Positions 6,668-14,755 of a stretch of DNA of 42,219 bases are shown here, one piece after another. The notes beneath the pieces are model-generated. The model was not told where the DNA came from and made no database searches. It saw only the letters and a program-made list of their open reading frames with translations. Source of the DNA: JAVXAG01 sp036660615 (lineage in GTDB: Bacteria > Bacillota > Clostridia > Peptostreptococcales > Anaerovoracaceae); the NCBI GenBank assembly GCA_036660615.1, contig JAVXAG010000002.1, forward strand, positions 1 through 42,219, read 5' to 3'. Position 1 is the stretch's first letter. Every line of letters begins with the position of its first letter. Position numbers and translations under genes: made by a program.

Positions 6668-7573
6668 ATGTTTAGTTGGTATTACATATCAGGTATTTTG
6701 ATCTTAACAGGTATCAATCTACTTACAGTATTAGGTCTATCCTTATTGACTGGTTTTACAGGATTGTTCTCATTTGGACATGCAGGATTTATGGCCATAG
6801 GTGCTTATACTTCCGCAATGCTTACAATGAGAGGTGTACCATTACTTATTGCGCTACTTGCTGGTGGAATAATGGCAATGGTTATGAGTTTACTAATAGG
6901 TAAATTAACATTAAATTTAAAAGGTGACTATTTCTGTATAGCGACATTGGGTTTTGGAGAAGCAGTTCGTTTGCTCTTCGATAACATTCAGTTCTTTGGT
7001 GGATCCAGAGGACTTCCAGGACTAGAAACATACAGTTCAGACTATTACTTGGCAATTGTAGTTGTTATTAACGCAATAGCAATTGCAGCAATGGCTTACT
7101 TAATCAAATCAAGGCATGGAAGAAATATGGTTGCTATACGTGAGGAAGAGCTTGCTTCACAGGCAATAGGTATAAACGTATTTGGATACAAGCTTATGTC
7201 CCTTGCAATTAGTGCATTATATGCAGGTGTTGCAGGTGGATTAATGGCTCACTATTTAGGATATATTCAACCGGTTATGTTCCAATTATTAAAGTCAACA
7301 GAACTTACTATAATAGTTATCTTTGGTGGACTAGGGAGTATTACTGGAAGTGTTGTAGGAACGTTTATCCTTACATTCTTACCAGAGATATTTAGAACAT
7401 TTTCACAATGGCGTCTTGTTATATACGGACTGGCAGTAATCATAATTATGGTAGCTAGACCACAAGGTGTAATGGGCGGCAAAGAAATTAATTTCAGATG
7501 GTTAAAAAAGATAATAAATAGACGTAGAGGAGGTGGCAAGGATGGACAAAAACAAGACAGTGCTAGCTCTTGA
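6668..7573 (+). CDS. livM: Branched-chain amino-acid ABC transporter permease LivM
   Basis: This 301-residue multi-helix permease carries family features: GLSLLTGFTGLFSFGHAGFM near the start, LKGDYFCIATLGFGEAVRLL, and the EAA-like loop REEELASQAIGINVFGYK. It pairs with LivH to form the channel. Its last 32 bases overlap livG in another frame, so translation of the two is coupled. The Lys/Arg-rich tail (KKIINRRRGGGKDGQKQ) lies in that overlap and is probably cytoplasmic. Confidence 0.94.
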   Translation: MFSWYYISGILILTGINLLTVLGLSLLTGFTGLFSFGHAGFMAIGAYTSAMLTMRGVPLLIALLAGGIMAMVMSLLIGKLTLNLKGDYFCIATLGFGEAVRLLFDNIQFFGGSRGLPGLETYSSDYYLAIVVVINAIAIAAMAYLIKSRHGRNMVAIREEELASQAIGINVFGYKLMSLAISALYAGVAGGLMAHYLGYIQPVMFQLLKSTELTIIVIFGGLGSITGSVVGTFILTFLPEIFRTFSQWRLVIYGLAVIIIMVARPQGVMGGKEINFRWLKKIINRRRGGGKDGQKQDSASS

Positions 7574-8360
7574 CCACGTAACTAAACAATTTGGAGGTTT
7601 GACAGCAGTAGGAGATGTTAGCTTTAATGTAAAAGAGGGAGAAATATATGGGCTTATTGGACCAAATGGCGCAGGAAAGACAACTATATTTAACCTTATT
7701 ACAGGTATCTACTCTCTGACCGAGGGCAAAATTACTTTTTATGAAGATGACTTAAAAGGAAAAGCTCCATACAAAATTGCAAACGAAGGAATCACAAGAA
7801 CTTTCCAAAATATCCGTTTGTTTAAGAAACTATCAGCATATGATAATGTACTTACAGCTTGCCACAAAATGGCAACGTACAATCCGATACATGCTATACT
7901 AAAGCCGCTATCATTTATACCTCTCCCTGCATTTAAAAAATGTAAGGAACAGGAAGGCGCATTGCATGAAAAGACACAGGAGCTGTTAAAGCTAATGGGT
8001 CTTTGGGAAGTACGCGATATGGTGGCTTCAAATCTACCTTATGGTATGCAAAGAAAATTGGAAATTGCAAGAGCACTTGCACTTTCACCAAAACTTTTAC
8101 TTTTAGATGAACCAGCAGCTGGAATGAATCCAGAAGAAACAATGCAGCTGATGGAGTTAATAAGAGACATAAGAGATTCGTTCGGACTGACAGTACTTAT
8201 TATTGAACATCATATGGATTTGATCATGAAACTTTGTGATAAAATATTCGTACTGAATTTCGGTAAAGCTTTAGCCGAAGGAACACCTGCTGAGATACAA
8301 GATGACAAACGTGTTATCGAAGCTTATCTTGGAAAGGAGGATGACGAAGAAGATGCTTAG
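7542..8360 (+). CDS. livG: Branched-chain amino-acid ABC transporter ATP-binding protein LivG
   Basis: This 272-residue ABC ATPase has Walker A GPNGAGKTT at about 40-48, a Q-loop (TRTFQNIRLF), signature NLPYGMQRKLE, Walker B LLLLDEP and switch His in IIEHHMD. The long insert between Q-loop and signature is typical of LivG. The ATG at 7542 is preferred over GTG 7533 because GAGGAGG lies 9 bases upstream of it and far too close to the GTG. It overlaps livM by 32 bp and livF by 8 bp. Confidence 0.93.
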   Translation: MDKNKTVLALDHVTKQFGGLTAVGDVSFNVKEGEIYGLIGPNGAGKTTIFNLITGIYSLTEGKITFYEDDLKGKAPYKIANEGITRTFQNIRLFKKLSAYDNVLTACHKMATYNPIHAILKPLSFIPLPAFKKCKEQEGALHEKTQELLKLMGLWEVRDMVASNLPYGMQRKLEIARALALSPKLLLLDEPAAGMNPEETMQLMELIRDIRDSFGLTVLIIEHHMDLIMKLCDKIFVLNFGKALAEGTPAEIQDDKRVIEAYLGKEDDEEDA

Positions 8361-9054
8361 TGTTAGAAATTTGAATGTTTCTTATGGCGGTATTCACGCA
8401 TTAAGAGGCATAGACATCGATGTAGAAGAAGGGCAAATTGTAACTATTATAGGTTCAAATGGCGCAGGAAAATCTTCTATGCTAAATGCTATTAGTGGTA
8501 TGATAAAGTACTCTGGAGATATTACATATGAAGGCGGAGTTTTACCAACCCAAGCATATAAAGTTGTAAAAGAAGGCATCTGTCAGGTTCCGGAGGGACG
8601 TGTTATTTTCGCTAACCTTAGTGTAAACGAAAACCTGAAAATGGGTGCATATTTAAGAAATGATGCTAAAGGGATCGCAGATGACTTTGAAAGAGTATAT
8701 CAGTTATTCCCAAGATTGAAGGAAAGAGAAAAGCAGATTGCAGGAACCTTGTCTGGTGGAGAACAGCAGATGTTAGCAATGGGTAGAGGACTAATGTCAT
8801 CACCTAAGTTAATTATGTTAGATGAACCATCACTAGGATTGGCACCGTTCCTAATAAATACTATTTTCGATATAATACTAGAAATTAAAGCAATGGGCAA
8901 GACCATATTGTTAGTAGAGCAGAATGCATTCAAAGCATTATCAATCGCTGACAAAGCGTATGTTCTTGAACAAGGCGTAATTTCAGCAGAGGGTAGTGCT
9001 AAAGAATTATTAAAAGATAAGACAATACAGGAAGCTTACCTTGGAAAAAGATAA
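8353..9054 (+). CDS. livF: Branched-chain amino-acid ABC transporter ATP-binding protein LivF
   Basis: This 233-residue ABC ATPase has Walker A GSNGAGKSS at about 34-42, Q-loop CQVPEGRVIF, signature LSGGEQQ, Walker B LIMLDEP and switch region LLVEQNAF. The Q-loop form CQVPEGR and the Glu-Gln replacing the switch His are typical of LivF. The ATG at 8353 gives the standard family N-terminus (MLSVRNLNVSYGG). AAGGAGG is 12 bases upstream, and the ATG at 8341 touches it directly, so 8341 is less likely. It is the last gene of the liv operon and is followed by a long hairpin. Confidence 0.93.
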   Translation: MLSVRNLNVSYGGIHALRGIDIDVEEGQIVTIIGSNGAGKSSMLNAISGMIKYSGDITYEGGVLPTQAYKVVKEGICQVPEGRVIFANLSVNENLKMGAYLRNDAKGIADDFERVYQLFPRLKEREKQIAGTLSGGEQQMLAMGRGLMSSPKLIMLDEPSLGLAPFLINTIFDIILEIKAMGKTILLVEQNAFKALSIADKAYVLEQGVISAEGSAKELLKDKTIQEAYLGKR

Positions 9055-9090
9055 CAAATTGACAATCATTTTTTTACTACTATACTCATA

Positions 9091-9148
9091 AAATATAAAG
9101 GCCGTTAGGTTCTCTGAATAATTCAGGAATCCTGCGGCTTTTATATTT
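9091..9148. terminator. Long imperfect hairpin after livF, probable bidirectional terminator
   Basis: The arms AAATATAAAGGCCG and CGGCTTTTATATTT pair almost perfectly, and the inner part (TCTCTGAA / TTCAGGAA) pairs further. The T-rich right arm gives a U-tract on the plus strand and the A-rich left arm does so on the minus strand. Confidence 0.65.
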
Positions 9149-9259
9149 GGACTATTACATACAATACAGTAGAACTGTAACTGTATATACAAATAATAAG
9201 CATACAGTTATAAATAATCCCACAAAAACCTATCATTGTATGTAATAAAAAAGAAATAA

Positions 9260-9288
9260 TTGTCTATTTTAATAATTACAGATTTAAT
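9260..9288 (+). promoter_or_regulatory. Probable promoter of the ECF S-component gene
   Basis: TTGTCT, 17-bp spacer, TTTAAT, about 40 bp before the start codon. No riboswitch-like fold is obvious in the short leader. Confidence 0.5.
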
Positions 9289-9327
9289 GTATCATATTAT
9301 TATCAAAGAGAGATGGAGATGAACTAT

Positions 9328-9867
9328 ATGACAACATTAGATAATACAATAAAAACCAAACAGAGAAGCACTACATATACGGTAGTAATAAATGGCTTGT
9401 TTATTGCCCTAATATTTGTGGCAACATGGCTGATAAATATTAGATTACCATTTATTGGAAGTGGCGGACTGATACATCTTGGAAATGTTCCACTGTTTGT
9501 TGGAGCTATGATGTATGGAAGAAAAACCGGAGCTATTACTGGAGCTTTTGGAATGGCACTATTTGATCTGTTTTCAGGTTGGACAGCATGGGCACCTTTT
9601 ACATTTGTAATCGTTGGCCTAATGGGATATACCATAGGGTTAATTTCAGAAAAGAAGCCTTTTAAAAAAGCGTATATATGCAATATCTTCGCTGTAATTA
9701 TGGCAATAGCAATAAAAATTGTAGGTTACTACTTTACAGAAGTAATACTATTTGGAAACTGGATTACACCACTTGGCTCAATTCCAGGGAATATAATACA
9801 GGTTGGAGTAGCGGGAATTCTTGTTTTGACTTGCATCGAGAAACTAAAAAAAATAGCAAGAGTTTAG
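9328..9867 (+). CDS. ECF transporter S-component (substrate-binding membrane subunit)
   Basis: This protein of about 179 residues has six predicted membrane helices and typical S-component motifs: an N-terminal helix with Ala-rich face (NGLFIALIFVATWL), GGLIHLGNVPLFVGAM, GRKTGAITGAFGMALFDL and WAPFTFVIVGLMGY. S-components bind a vitamin or similar small molecule and use a shared EcfT/EcfA module, which is not encoded in this window. The ATG at 9328 is chosen because GGAG lies 9 bases upstream; ATGs at 9313 and 9319 lack good sites. An aminotransferase starts 25 bp after the stop and is probably co-transcribed, which may point to the substrate. The specific ligand cannot be read from the sequence. 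Confidence 0.87.
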   Translation: MTTLDNTIKTKQRSTTYTVVINGLFIALIFVATWLINIRLPFIGSGGLIHLGNVPLFVGAMMYGRKTGAITGAFGMALFDLFSGWTAWAPFTFVIVGLMGYTIGLISEKKPFKKAYICNIFAVIMAIAIKIVGYYFTEVILFGNWITPLGSIPGNIIQVGVAGILVLTCIEKLKKIARV

Positions 9868-9892
9868 TAGGGACAGTATATGGAGGTATAAA

Positions 9893-11023
9893 ATGTATAA
9901 AATTATGACGGCTGGTCCGACTAGAGTAAAAGAAAATGTAATGAAAGCCAGAAGTATGCCATTTACAAATCCAGATATAGACTTGGATTTCTATGAGTTT
10001 TATAAGGAAACTTGTGATTTGCTTTCAAAGGCAATGCACACAAACAACAAGGCATATATTCTTGGTGGCGAGGGAATCTTAGGACTAGAGGCAGCATGCG
10101 CTTCATTAACTGAACCTGAAGACAGAGTTCTTGTAATTGACAATGGGATTTTTGGCAGAGGATTCTGCGATTTTGTGACTATATACGGAGGCAAACCAGT
10201 TTTGTTTTCAACAGACTATCACAGACCAGTAGATCAAGATGCACTAAGAAAATTTCTGGAAAATGATCACGATTTCAAGTATGCGACGGTAGTTCATTGT
10301 GACACACCAAGTGGCGTATTAAATGACATAAAATCCATAAGCAATATGTTAAAGGAATACAATATTTTGACAGTAGTGGACTCTGTGGCTGGAATGTTTG
10401 GGGAGTATGTCAATGTAGATGAAAGTAAAATTGATATCCTTTGTGGTGGTTCTCAAAAGGCATTATCTGCACCTCCAGGACTTTCAATGGTCTGGATAAG
10501 TGATGACGCTTTTAAGTCAATGGAAAACAGAAAAAAACCTATTGGAAGTTTCTATGGAAACTTATTGGCAATGAAAAATTATTATGAAGAAAAATGGTTC
10601 CCATACACAATGCCTATTAGTGACATTATGGGTTTGCGTGTGGCTATAGAAAATGTATTAGCAGATAAAAGCATTTTACAAAGGCATTATTCATTAGCAG
10701 AAGCTACCAGAAAAGCGGTTTCTGGTTCGGGGTTAAAACTATATTTAGATGAGGGGTATTCAAATACAGTTACGGTCATTGAAGTACCAACTGGAGTTAC
10801 AGATCAAGATATTCTGGAAGGTATGAAAAAGGACTATGGAGTTATGATTTCCGGTTGCTTTGATGTGCTTGCAGGCAAAGTAATTAGAATTGGCCACATG
10901 GGGGAAAATGCATATAAAAAAAATCTTATTGAAACAATGGAGGCCCTAGAAGGGACACTTCTAAAAAATGGCGTAAAGCTTAAAGGCAGCCTAGTAGAAA
11001 TTTTCAAGAGCCAATTAAAATAA
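9893..11023 (+). CDS. Class V PLP-dependent aminotransferase (alanine-glyoxylate / serine-pyruvate type)
   Basis: This 376-residue protein has the fold-type I class V layout: N-terminal TAGPTRV, Gly-rich GGEGILGLEAA, cofactor Asp in TVVDSVAGMFGE (about 163) and PLP Lys189 in GGSQKALSAPPG. This group includes alanine-glyoxylate, serine-pyruvate and pyridoxamine-pyruvate aminotransferases, and sequence alone does not separate them. It sits directly behind an ECF vitamin-type S-component with a GGAGG site in the 25-bp gap, and a strong terminator follows. The pairing suggests that the transported compound or a product of it is the amino donor or acceptor. Confidence 0.88.
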   Translation: MYKIMTAGPTRVKENVMKARSMPFTNPDIDLDFYEFYKETCDLLSKAMHTNNKAYILGGEGILGLEAACASLTEPEDRVLVIDNGIFGRGFCDFVTIYGGKPVLFSTDYHRPVDQDALRKFLENDHDFKYATVVHCDTPSGVLNDIKSISNMLKEYNILTVVDSVAGMFGEYVNVDESKIDILCGGSQKALSAPPGLSMVWISDDAFKSMENRKKPIGSFYGNLLAMKNYYEEKWFPYTMPISDIMGLRVAIENVLADKSILQRHYSLAEATRKAVSGSGLKLYLDEGYSNTVTVIEVPTGVTDQDILEGMKKDYGVMISGCFDVLAGKVIRIGHMGENAYKKNLIETMEALEGTLLKNGVKLKGSLVEIFKSQLK

Positions 11024-11047
11024 TAAAATTAGTTTTGTATACAATAG

Positions 11048-11095
11048 AAACGGATGTTTTGCAGTAAAATAATTGCTGCGGTGCATCCGTTTTTG
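11048..11095 (+). terminator. Rho-independent terminator after the aminotransferase gene
   Basis: AAACGGATG pairs with CATCCGTTT, with an inner TTGCAG/GCTGCG pairing, then a short T-run. Confidence 0.85.
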
Positions 11096-11148
11096 CATTT
11101 CACAAACTGCTAAAATAGAAACTAGGTGAAATTAGTTCTTAAAAACAG

Positions 11149-11177
11149 TTGACAAAGTATAGCAATAGTGATATTGT
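11149..11177 (+). promoter_or_regulatory. Promoter of the GntR/ABC operon
   Basis: TTGACA (11149-11154), 17-bp spacer, TATTGT (11172-11177). Confidence 0.75.
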
Positions 11178-11189
11178 ATTAACAAAATA

Positions 11190-11201
11190 GTACATACGTA
11201 C
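11190..11201 (+). promoter_or_regulatory. Putative operator for the YtrA-type regulator
   Basis: GTAC-atac-GTAC is an inverted repeat located just after the -10 and before the ribosome site, where a bound repressor would block transcription. YtrA-type regulators usually control their own operon. Confidence 0.5.
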
Positions 11202-11223
11202 ACAAAGAGAAAGGAGAGTAATA

Positions 11224-11595
11224 ATGAACAAAGAATTAAATGAGAATTTGCCTATATATACGCAGATTATGATGAAGATTAGTCAAGCCGTTGTTTCGGG
11301 AGAAATGAAACCGGGAGAAAGAGTTCCTTCGGTCAGAGACCTTGCGGAATTATTTGGAGTTAATCCAAACACTATGCAGAGAGCGCTTTCGGAATTGGAA
11401 AGAGATGGACTACTTGCATCAGAAAGAACGACCGGAAGATATGTGACTCATGATACTAATCTTATTGAAATAACTAGAATTAAATTGGCAAAAGAGACAG
11501 TAGAAAACTTTCAATCAGAAATGGAAGCATTGGGATTTACCACCAAAGAAATTGCGAGTTTTTTTCATAACAAAGTGGTAGAAAGGGTTGGCTAA
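11224..11595 (+). CDS. GntR-family transcriptional regulator, YtrA subfamily
   Basis: This 123-residue protein has an N-terminal winged helix-turn-helix of the GntR type (YTQIMMKISQAVVSGEMKPGERVPS, then LAELFGVNPNTMQRALSELERDG). Only a short C-terminal helical segment of about 50 residues follows, which is the YtrA layout. It lacks the large ligand-binding domain of FadR or HutC types. Such proteins normally repress an adjacent ABC exporter and respond to cell-envelope stress. It leads an operon with an ABC ATPase whose start is 2 bp after its stop, and a candidate operator lies in the leader. Confidence 0.9.
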   Translation: MNKELNENLPIYTQIMMKISQAVVSGEMKPGERVPSVRDLAELFGVNPNTMQRALSELERDGLLASERTTGRYVTHDTNLIEITRIKLAKETVENFQSEMEALGFTTKEIASFFHNKVVERVG

Positions 11596-11596
11596 A

Positions 11597-12343
11597 ATGG
11601 AAAGACAAGGAGCTTTACAACTAATAAAAAATCCACCAATCGTAAGTACTTGTAACCTTACGAAAAGATTTGGTGAAGTAGAGGCACTGCGAGATGTTAG
11701 CATAGAAATACCAGAAGGGAAAATCATTGGACTACTTGGCCCAAATGGTAGTGGAAAGACAACTTTTATAAAGATTCTTGCAGGGCTATATACTTCATAT
11801 GAGGGAACAGTGACTATTGATGGTCAAAGGCCAGGGGCAAAGAGCAAGGCCATTGTTTCATATCTTCCTGATAAAAACAGTTTTCCAATGGACAAAACAA
11901 CATTGGAAATAATTCAGATCTATCGAGATTTTTTTGGGGATTTTAGCGAAGAAAAATGCTTGTCTTTGTTAGAAAAATTTCAAATCGATAAAGATAAAAA
12001 ATTCAAAGAAATGTCAAAAGGAATGATAGATAAAGTTCAGGTAAGTCTTGTAATGTCAAGAAAAGCAAGACTGTATTTACTTGATGAGCCACTGGGTGGC
12101 GTTGATGTAGGGGCAAGAGATTTTGTACTAGATACAATACTCGAAAACTTTGATTCAAAAGGGACAATTCTTGTTGCAACACATTTGATTTCACAAATTG
12201 AGAGACTTTTTGACTCCGTTGTGGTTTTAAATGGTGGAGCAGTAGTGGCAAATACTTTTTGCGATGCAATAAGAGAAAAATATGGAATGACATTGGAAAA
12301 TTCCATGAAAGAGATTTTTAGTGAGGCCAGTAATGAAAAATAA
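11597..12343 (+). CDS. ABC transporter ATP-binding protein (YtrB/CcmA-like exporter)
   Basis: This 248-residue ATPase has Walker A GPNGSGKTT at about 48-56, signature region MSKGMIDKVQ (degenerate relative to LSGGQ, as in YtrB-like ATPases), Walker B LYLLDEP and switch His in ATHLIS. The ATG at 11597 is preferred over TTG 11588 because AAAGGG lies 9 bases upstream. It would power export by the permease encoded at 13510, but a WG-repeat protein gene lies between the two. Its last 11 bases overlap that gene, so translation is coupled. The substrate is unknown; antimicrobial peptides or lipids are typical of the group. Confidence 0.88.
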   Translation: MERQGALQLIKNPPIVSTCNLTKRFGEVEALRDVSIEIPEGKIIGLLGPNGSGKTTFIKILAGLYTSYEGTVTIDGQRPGAKSKAIVSYLPDKNSFPMDKTTLEIIQIYRDFFGDFSEEKCLSLLEKFQIDKDKKFKEMSKGMIDKVQVSLVMSRKARLYLLDEPLGGVDVGARDFVLDTILENFDSKGTILVATHLISQIERLFDSVVVLNGGAVVANTFCDAIREKYGMTLENSMKEIFSEASNEK

Positions 12344-13502
12344 GAAAACGAAAATTACAATAGGGATTGTATTGAGTGTATGTTTGGCAATAGGTATCAG
12401 TGGATATATAACGAGTGTACACCTGCTTAGGGAAAGGGCGACAATTGATGGCTACAAGTGGCAAATCAATTTGACTGATAAGTATAAGATCATAGGATTT
12501 ACAAACACCACAGAGAAACTTATACTTATAAAATCATTAGATAATGTTTACTCACTGATGGATTATAATGGTAACAAAGTTCAGACTCTTTGGGGAGAGT
12601 ATGGTGGAATTGGAAGCGATATGATATGTAATATATCCACTGATGGGGAAAAAAGTGGATATGTAGGTGTAAATTCATCTCAGGTTATACCTCCTAAATA
12701 TGATTATGTAAACGCGTTTATTGGCAAATATGCAGTCGTAGAAAATCTGGGAGTTTGTACAGTAATAGATAAACAACAAAACACCATATATCAAGGTACA
12801 GAGGGAAATGAGATAGTACAAATCGACGAAAATAAAATATTGGTTAAGGAAAAATCAAATAATAAAATCATTAGTATTCCGTCAAAAGAAGTATTGTTGG
12901 AAAGCACAGAATACACTGATATCAGGCCTGATGGCATTGGTGGGTACATAGCAGGTCTGGGGGAATCGCAGAATAGCCTAAGCCCAAACCTATCTGTATA
13001 TCTAGATAAAAATTTTCAGCCTAAATTTGGTGGACAATTGTATAGCAACTCAAATTCATTTAATGAAGGAGTAGCGAGTGTGACTACCATTGAGGGAATG
13101 ACTATAGGTGATAAGATTGGCACTAATTATAAAGAAAAACATGGGGTTATTGATAAAAAAGGGAAAATGATTCTTTCAGGTGAATATTTCCGTTACGGTT
13201 ATGAGAGCTTTAGTCAGGGATTGTGTATAGTCCGTATGAACAAAGGCTTTATAGGGTTAAACAAGGCGGGTGAAACAGTTTTTGAAATTCCAGCATCTAA
13301 GAAAACAGATGGTATATCTACTTACAATGAGTACTTTGTAGATGGGTTTGCACCGCTGAATTTAGAGAAATACAAATACGGATATATTGACATGACGGGA
13401 AAGATCGTTATAGAGCCATTGTTTGATAGTGCTAGTATAGTCAAGGATGGAATGGCAGTAGTTAGTTATAGAGGGCAGGATGGAGTTATTAAGTTGAAAT
13501 GA
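12333..13502 (+). CDS. Membrane-anchored WG-repeat protein
   Basis: This 389-residue protein has one N-terminal membrane helix (ITIGIVLSVCLAIGISGYI), so the rest is probably outside the cell. The extracellular part contains WG (beta-leucine-rich-like) repeats, seen as recurrent units: YGYIDMTGKIVIEPLFDSA, HGVIDKKGKMILSGEY and FIGLNKAGETVFEIP. The function of WG-repeat proteins is not established; they are thought to be binding scaffolds. It overlaps the upstream ATPase gene and ends 7 bp before the permease gene, so all three are one transcript. That position suggests a sensor or accessory subunit of the exporter. The start at 12333 follows GTGAGG by 6 bases. Confidence 0.82.
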   Translation: MKNKKTKITIGIVLSVCLAIGISGYITSVHLLRERATIDGYKWQINLTDKYKIIGFTNTTEKLILIKSLDNVYSLMDYNGNKVQTLWGEYGGIGSDMICNISTDGEKSGYVGVNSSQVIPPKYDYVNAFIGKYAVVENLGVCTVIDKQQNTIYQGTEGNEIVQIDENKILVKEKSNNKIISIPSKEVLLESTEYTDIRPDGIGGYIAGLGESQNSLSPNLSVYLDKNFQPKFGGQLYSNSNSFNEGVASVTTIEGMTIGDKIGTNYKEKHGVIDKKGKMILSGEYFRYGYESFSQGLCIVRMNKGFIGLNKAGETVFEIPASKKTDGISTYNEYFVDGFAPLNLEKYKYGYIDMTGKIVIEPLFDSASIVKDGMAVVSYRGQDGVIKLK

Positions 13503-13509
13503 GGTATTT

Positions 13510-14253
13510 ATGATGCTAGAAAAATCAATTAGTATGAATATAGTAATTGGATCAAAGAATTTTTTTGCCGCTATTGGGACTTTTGTAGGTTGTTTGTGTT
13601 TGGGTGTGTACTTTGCGGGAGTAGGGTCAGTATTTGGTATAGCATTGCTTTATATGGCATTTATAGGTGAAGGAGTTTTTACAATAATAGGACTAAACAA
13701 AATATGCAACAAAAGCTTGTTTGGAGAGGAAGCATATTTATACATGACTTTGCCCATATCAAATATAAACATCATATTAGGTAAAATCTTCGCAGGGGTA
13801 TTTTGGCTAGGCATTCAAATGATCATCATTGCTGTGGTGGTTTTATTTATTATCACAGATGAGAAGACGAGTATATGGGATTTATTAATAAACAATTTAA
13901 TTCTTCAAGGGATGACTCCCATAGAAATCGGAATATCCATAGGGATTACACCTATTTTACTTATTCTTTACTGTGCATTGTTAGTGGGGATATTGTTGAC
14001 TTTGCAACTAGTGCTTAACATTTTGAATCCAAGAAAATTTAAACCTATAATAAATATTATAGTAACAGTTTTAACAGTAGCAGCCGTATTAGGAGCAATG
14101 TGGGGAGAAGGAAAGATAGTAGAAAATTTATTAGAAGATGGTAATCTCATATTGGTATTAACTAGTTTACAAGGCGTATTGAGATTAGGAATTATCACAA
14201 TTCTGGTAATGATATGTAACAAAATACTCGATAAAAAATATTGTTTGGAATAG
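13510..14253 (+). CDS. ABC-2-type transporter permease
   Basis: This 247-residue protein has six predicted hydrophobic segments (about 20-35, 38-58, 95-118, 152-178, 185-205, 220-238) and a motif typical of ABC-2 permeases between helices 2 and 3 (EEAYLYMTLPISNINIILGK). It pairs with the ATPase at 11597. It has two adjacent ATG codons (13510 and 13513); GAGG is 5 and 8 bases upstream, so 13513 is slightly favoured. It is the last gene of the GntR operon. The gene on the other side is convergent and starts its stop codon 7 bp away, with no clear terminator between. Confidence 0.82.
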   Translation: MMLEKSISMNIVIGSKNFFAAIGTFVGCLCLGVYFAGVGSVFGIALLYMAFIGEGVFTIIGLNKICNKSLFGEEAYLYMTLPISNINIILGKIFAGVFWLGIQMIIIAVVVLFIITDEKTSIWDLLINNLILQGMTPIEIGISIGITPILLILYCALLVGILLTLQLVLNILNPRKFKPIINIIVTVLTVAAVLGAMWGEGKIVENLLEDGNLILVLTSLQGVLRLGIITILVMICNKILDKKYCLE

Positions 14254-14260
14254 ACATATA

Positions 14261-14632
14261 TTATAATTTATGGTTTTGCCAATAGCTTTTTATACAATCA
14301 AAACTTTCATCGCTAATATGGTGTTCTATTCTGCATGAATCTTCATAAGCAGTCTTTTCTGGAACACCAAGAGACATGAGCAAAGTGGCAATGATGTTAT
14401 GTTTCTCATATGTTTTGTCAGCAATTTCTTGGCCAAGAGGGGTAAGTGTAATATGACCTTCTTGGTCAATATTTATATATCCGTTTTCCTTAAATTTTTT
14501 CATAGCAATACTGACAGTTGGCTTAGAAAAACCAAGCTCATTTACTATGTCTATTGCTCTAACCATTCCCATTCTTTCTTTTAAAATGTGTATAGTCTCA
14601 AAATAATTTTCTGCGGATTCATAAATCTTCAT
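14261..14632 (-). CDS. DtxR/MntR-family metal-dependent repressor
   Basis: This 123-residue protein has an N-terminal winged helix (ARAIDIVNELGFSKPTVS-type helix-turn-helix) and the DtxR metal-binding dimerisation domain. Metal ligands are visible: His78 (YEKHNI) and Cys100-Glu103-His104 in the string DSCRIEHHIS. B. subtilis MntR has Glu at the Cys100 position, whereas DtxR/IdeR have Cys, which favours iron sensing. There is no C-terminal SH3-like domain. The gene is divergent from feoAB, sharing about 170 bp. TTGTCA / TATATT with a 17-bp spacer (14663-14691, minus) is a good promoter whose -35 overlaps the feoA -35. GGAGG precedes the start. Confidence 0.88.
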   Translation of the reverse strand: MKIYESAENYFETIHILKERMGMVRAIDIVNELGFSKPTVSIAMKKFKENGYINIDQEGHITLTPLGQEIADKTYEKHNIIATLLMSLGVPEKTAYEDSCRIEHHISDESFDCIKSYWQNHKL

Positions 14633-14662
14633 AGTCTTGCCTCCATAAATTTCATTATATTA

Positions 14663-14691
14663 AATATAACACAAAAAAATGTTCTTGACAA
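14663..14691 (-). promoter_or_regulatory. Promoter of the DtxR-family gene
   Basis: On the minus strand TTGTCA and TATATT are separated by 17 bp. Its -35 is back to back with the TTGACA at 14685-14690 on the plus strand. Confidence 0.65.
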
Positions 14692-14695
14692 CACA

Positions 14696-14711
14696 GTTAG
14701 TTTGTGCTAAC
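14696..14711. promoter_or_regulatory. DtxR-type operator box 1 (GTTAG-tttgtg-CTAAC)
   Basis: Perfect 5-6-5 inverted repeat between TTGACA (14685) and TATAAT (14713) of the feoA control region and just upstream of the divergent promoter. Binding here would cover both promoters. Confidence 0.82.
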
Positions 14712-14722
14712 TTATAATAGAA

Positions 14723-14738
14723 GTTAGTGAATGCTAAC
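14723..14738. promoter_or_regulatory. DtxR-type operator box 2 (GTTAG-tgaatg-CTAAC)
   Basis: Perfect 5-6-5 inverted repeat, centre 27 bp from box 1, at the expected feoA transcription start. Confidence 0.82.
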
Positions 14739-14755
14739 TATTTTTCGGGAGTGAG

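Noticed and set aside
9055..9327. Possible T-box or vitamin riboswitch upstream of the ECF S-component
   Set aside because: The hairpin at 9091-9148 lies upstream of the predicted promoter and has no T-box or known riboswitch motif.
12003..12306. Two overlapping minus-strand ORFs of about 90-96 codons
   Set aside because: Antisense to the conserved ABC ATPase, with no ribosome sites and no plausible domains.
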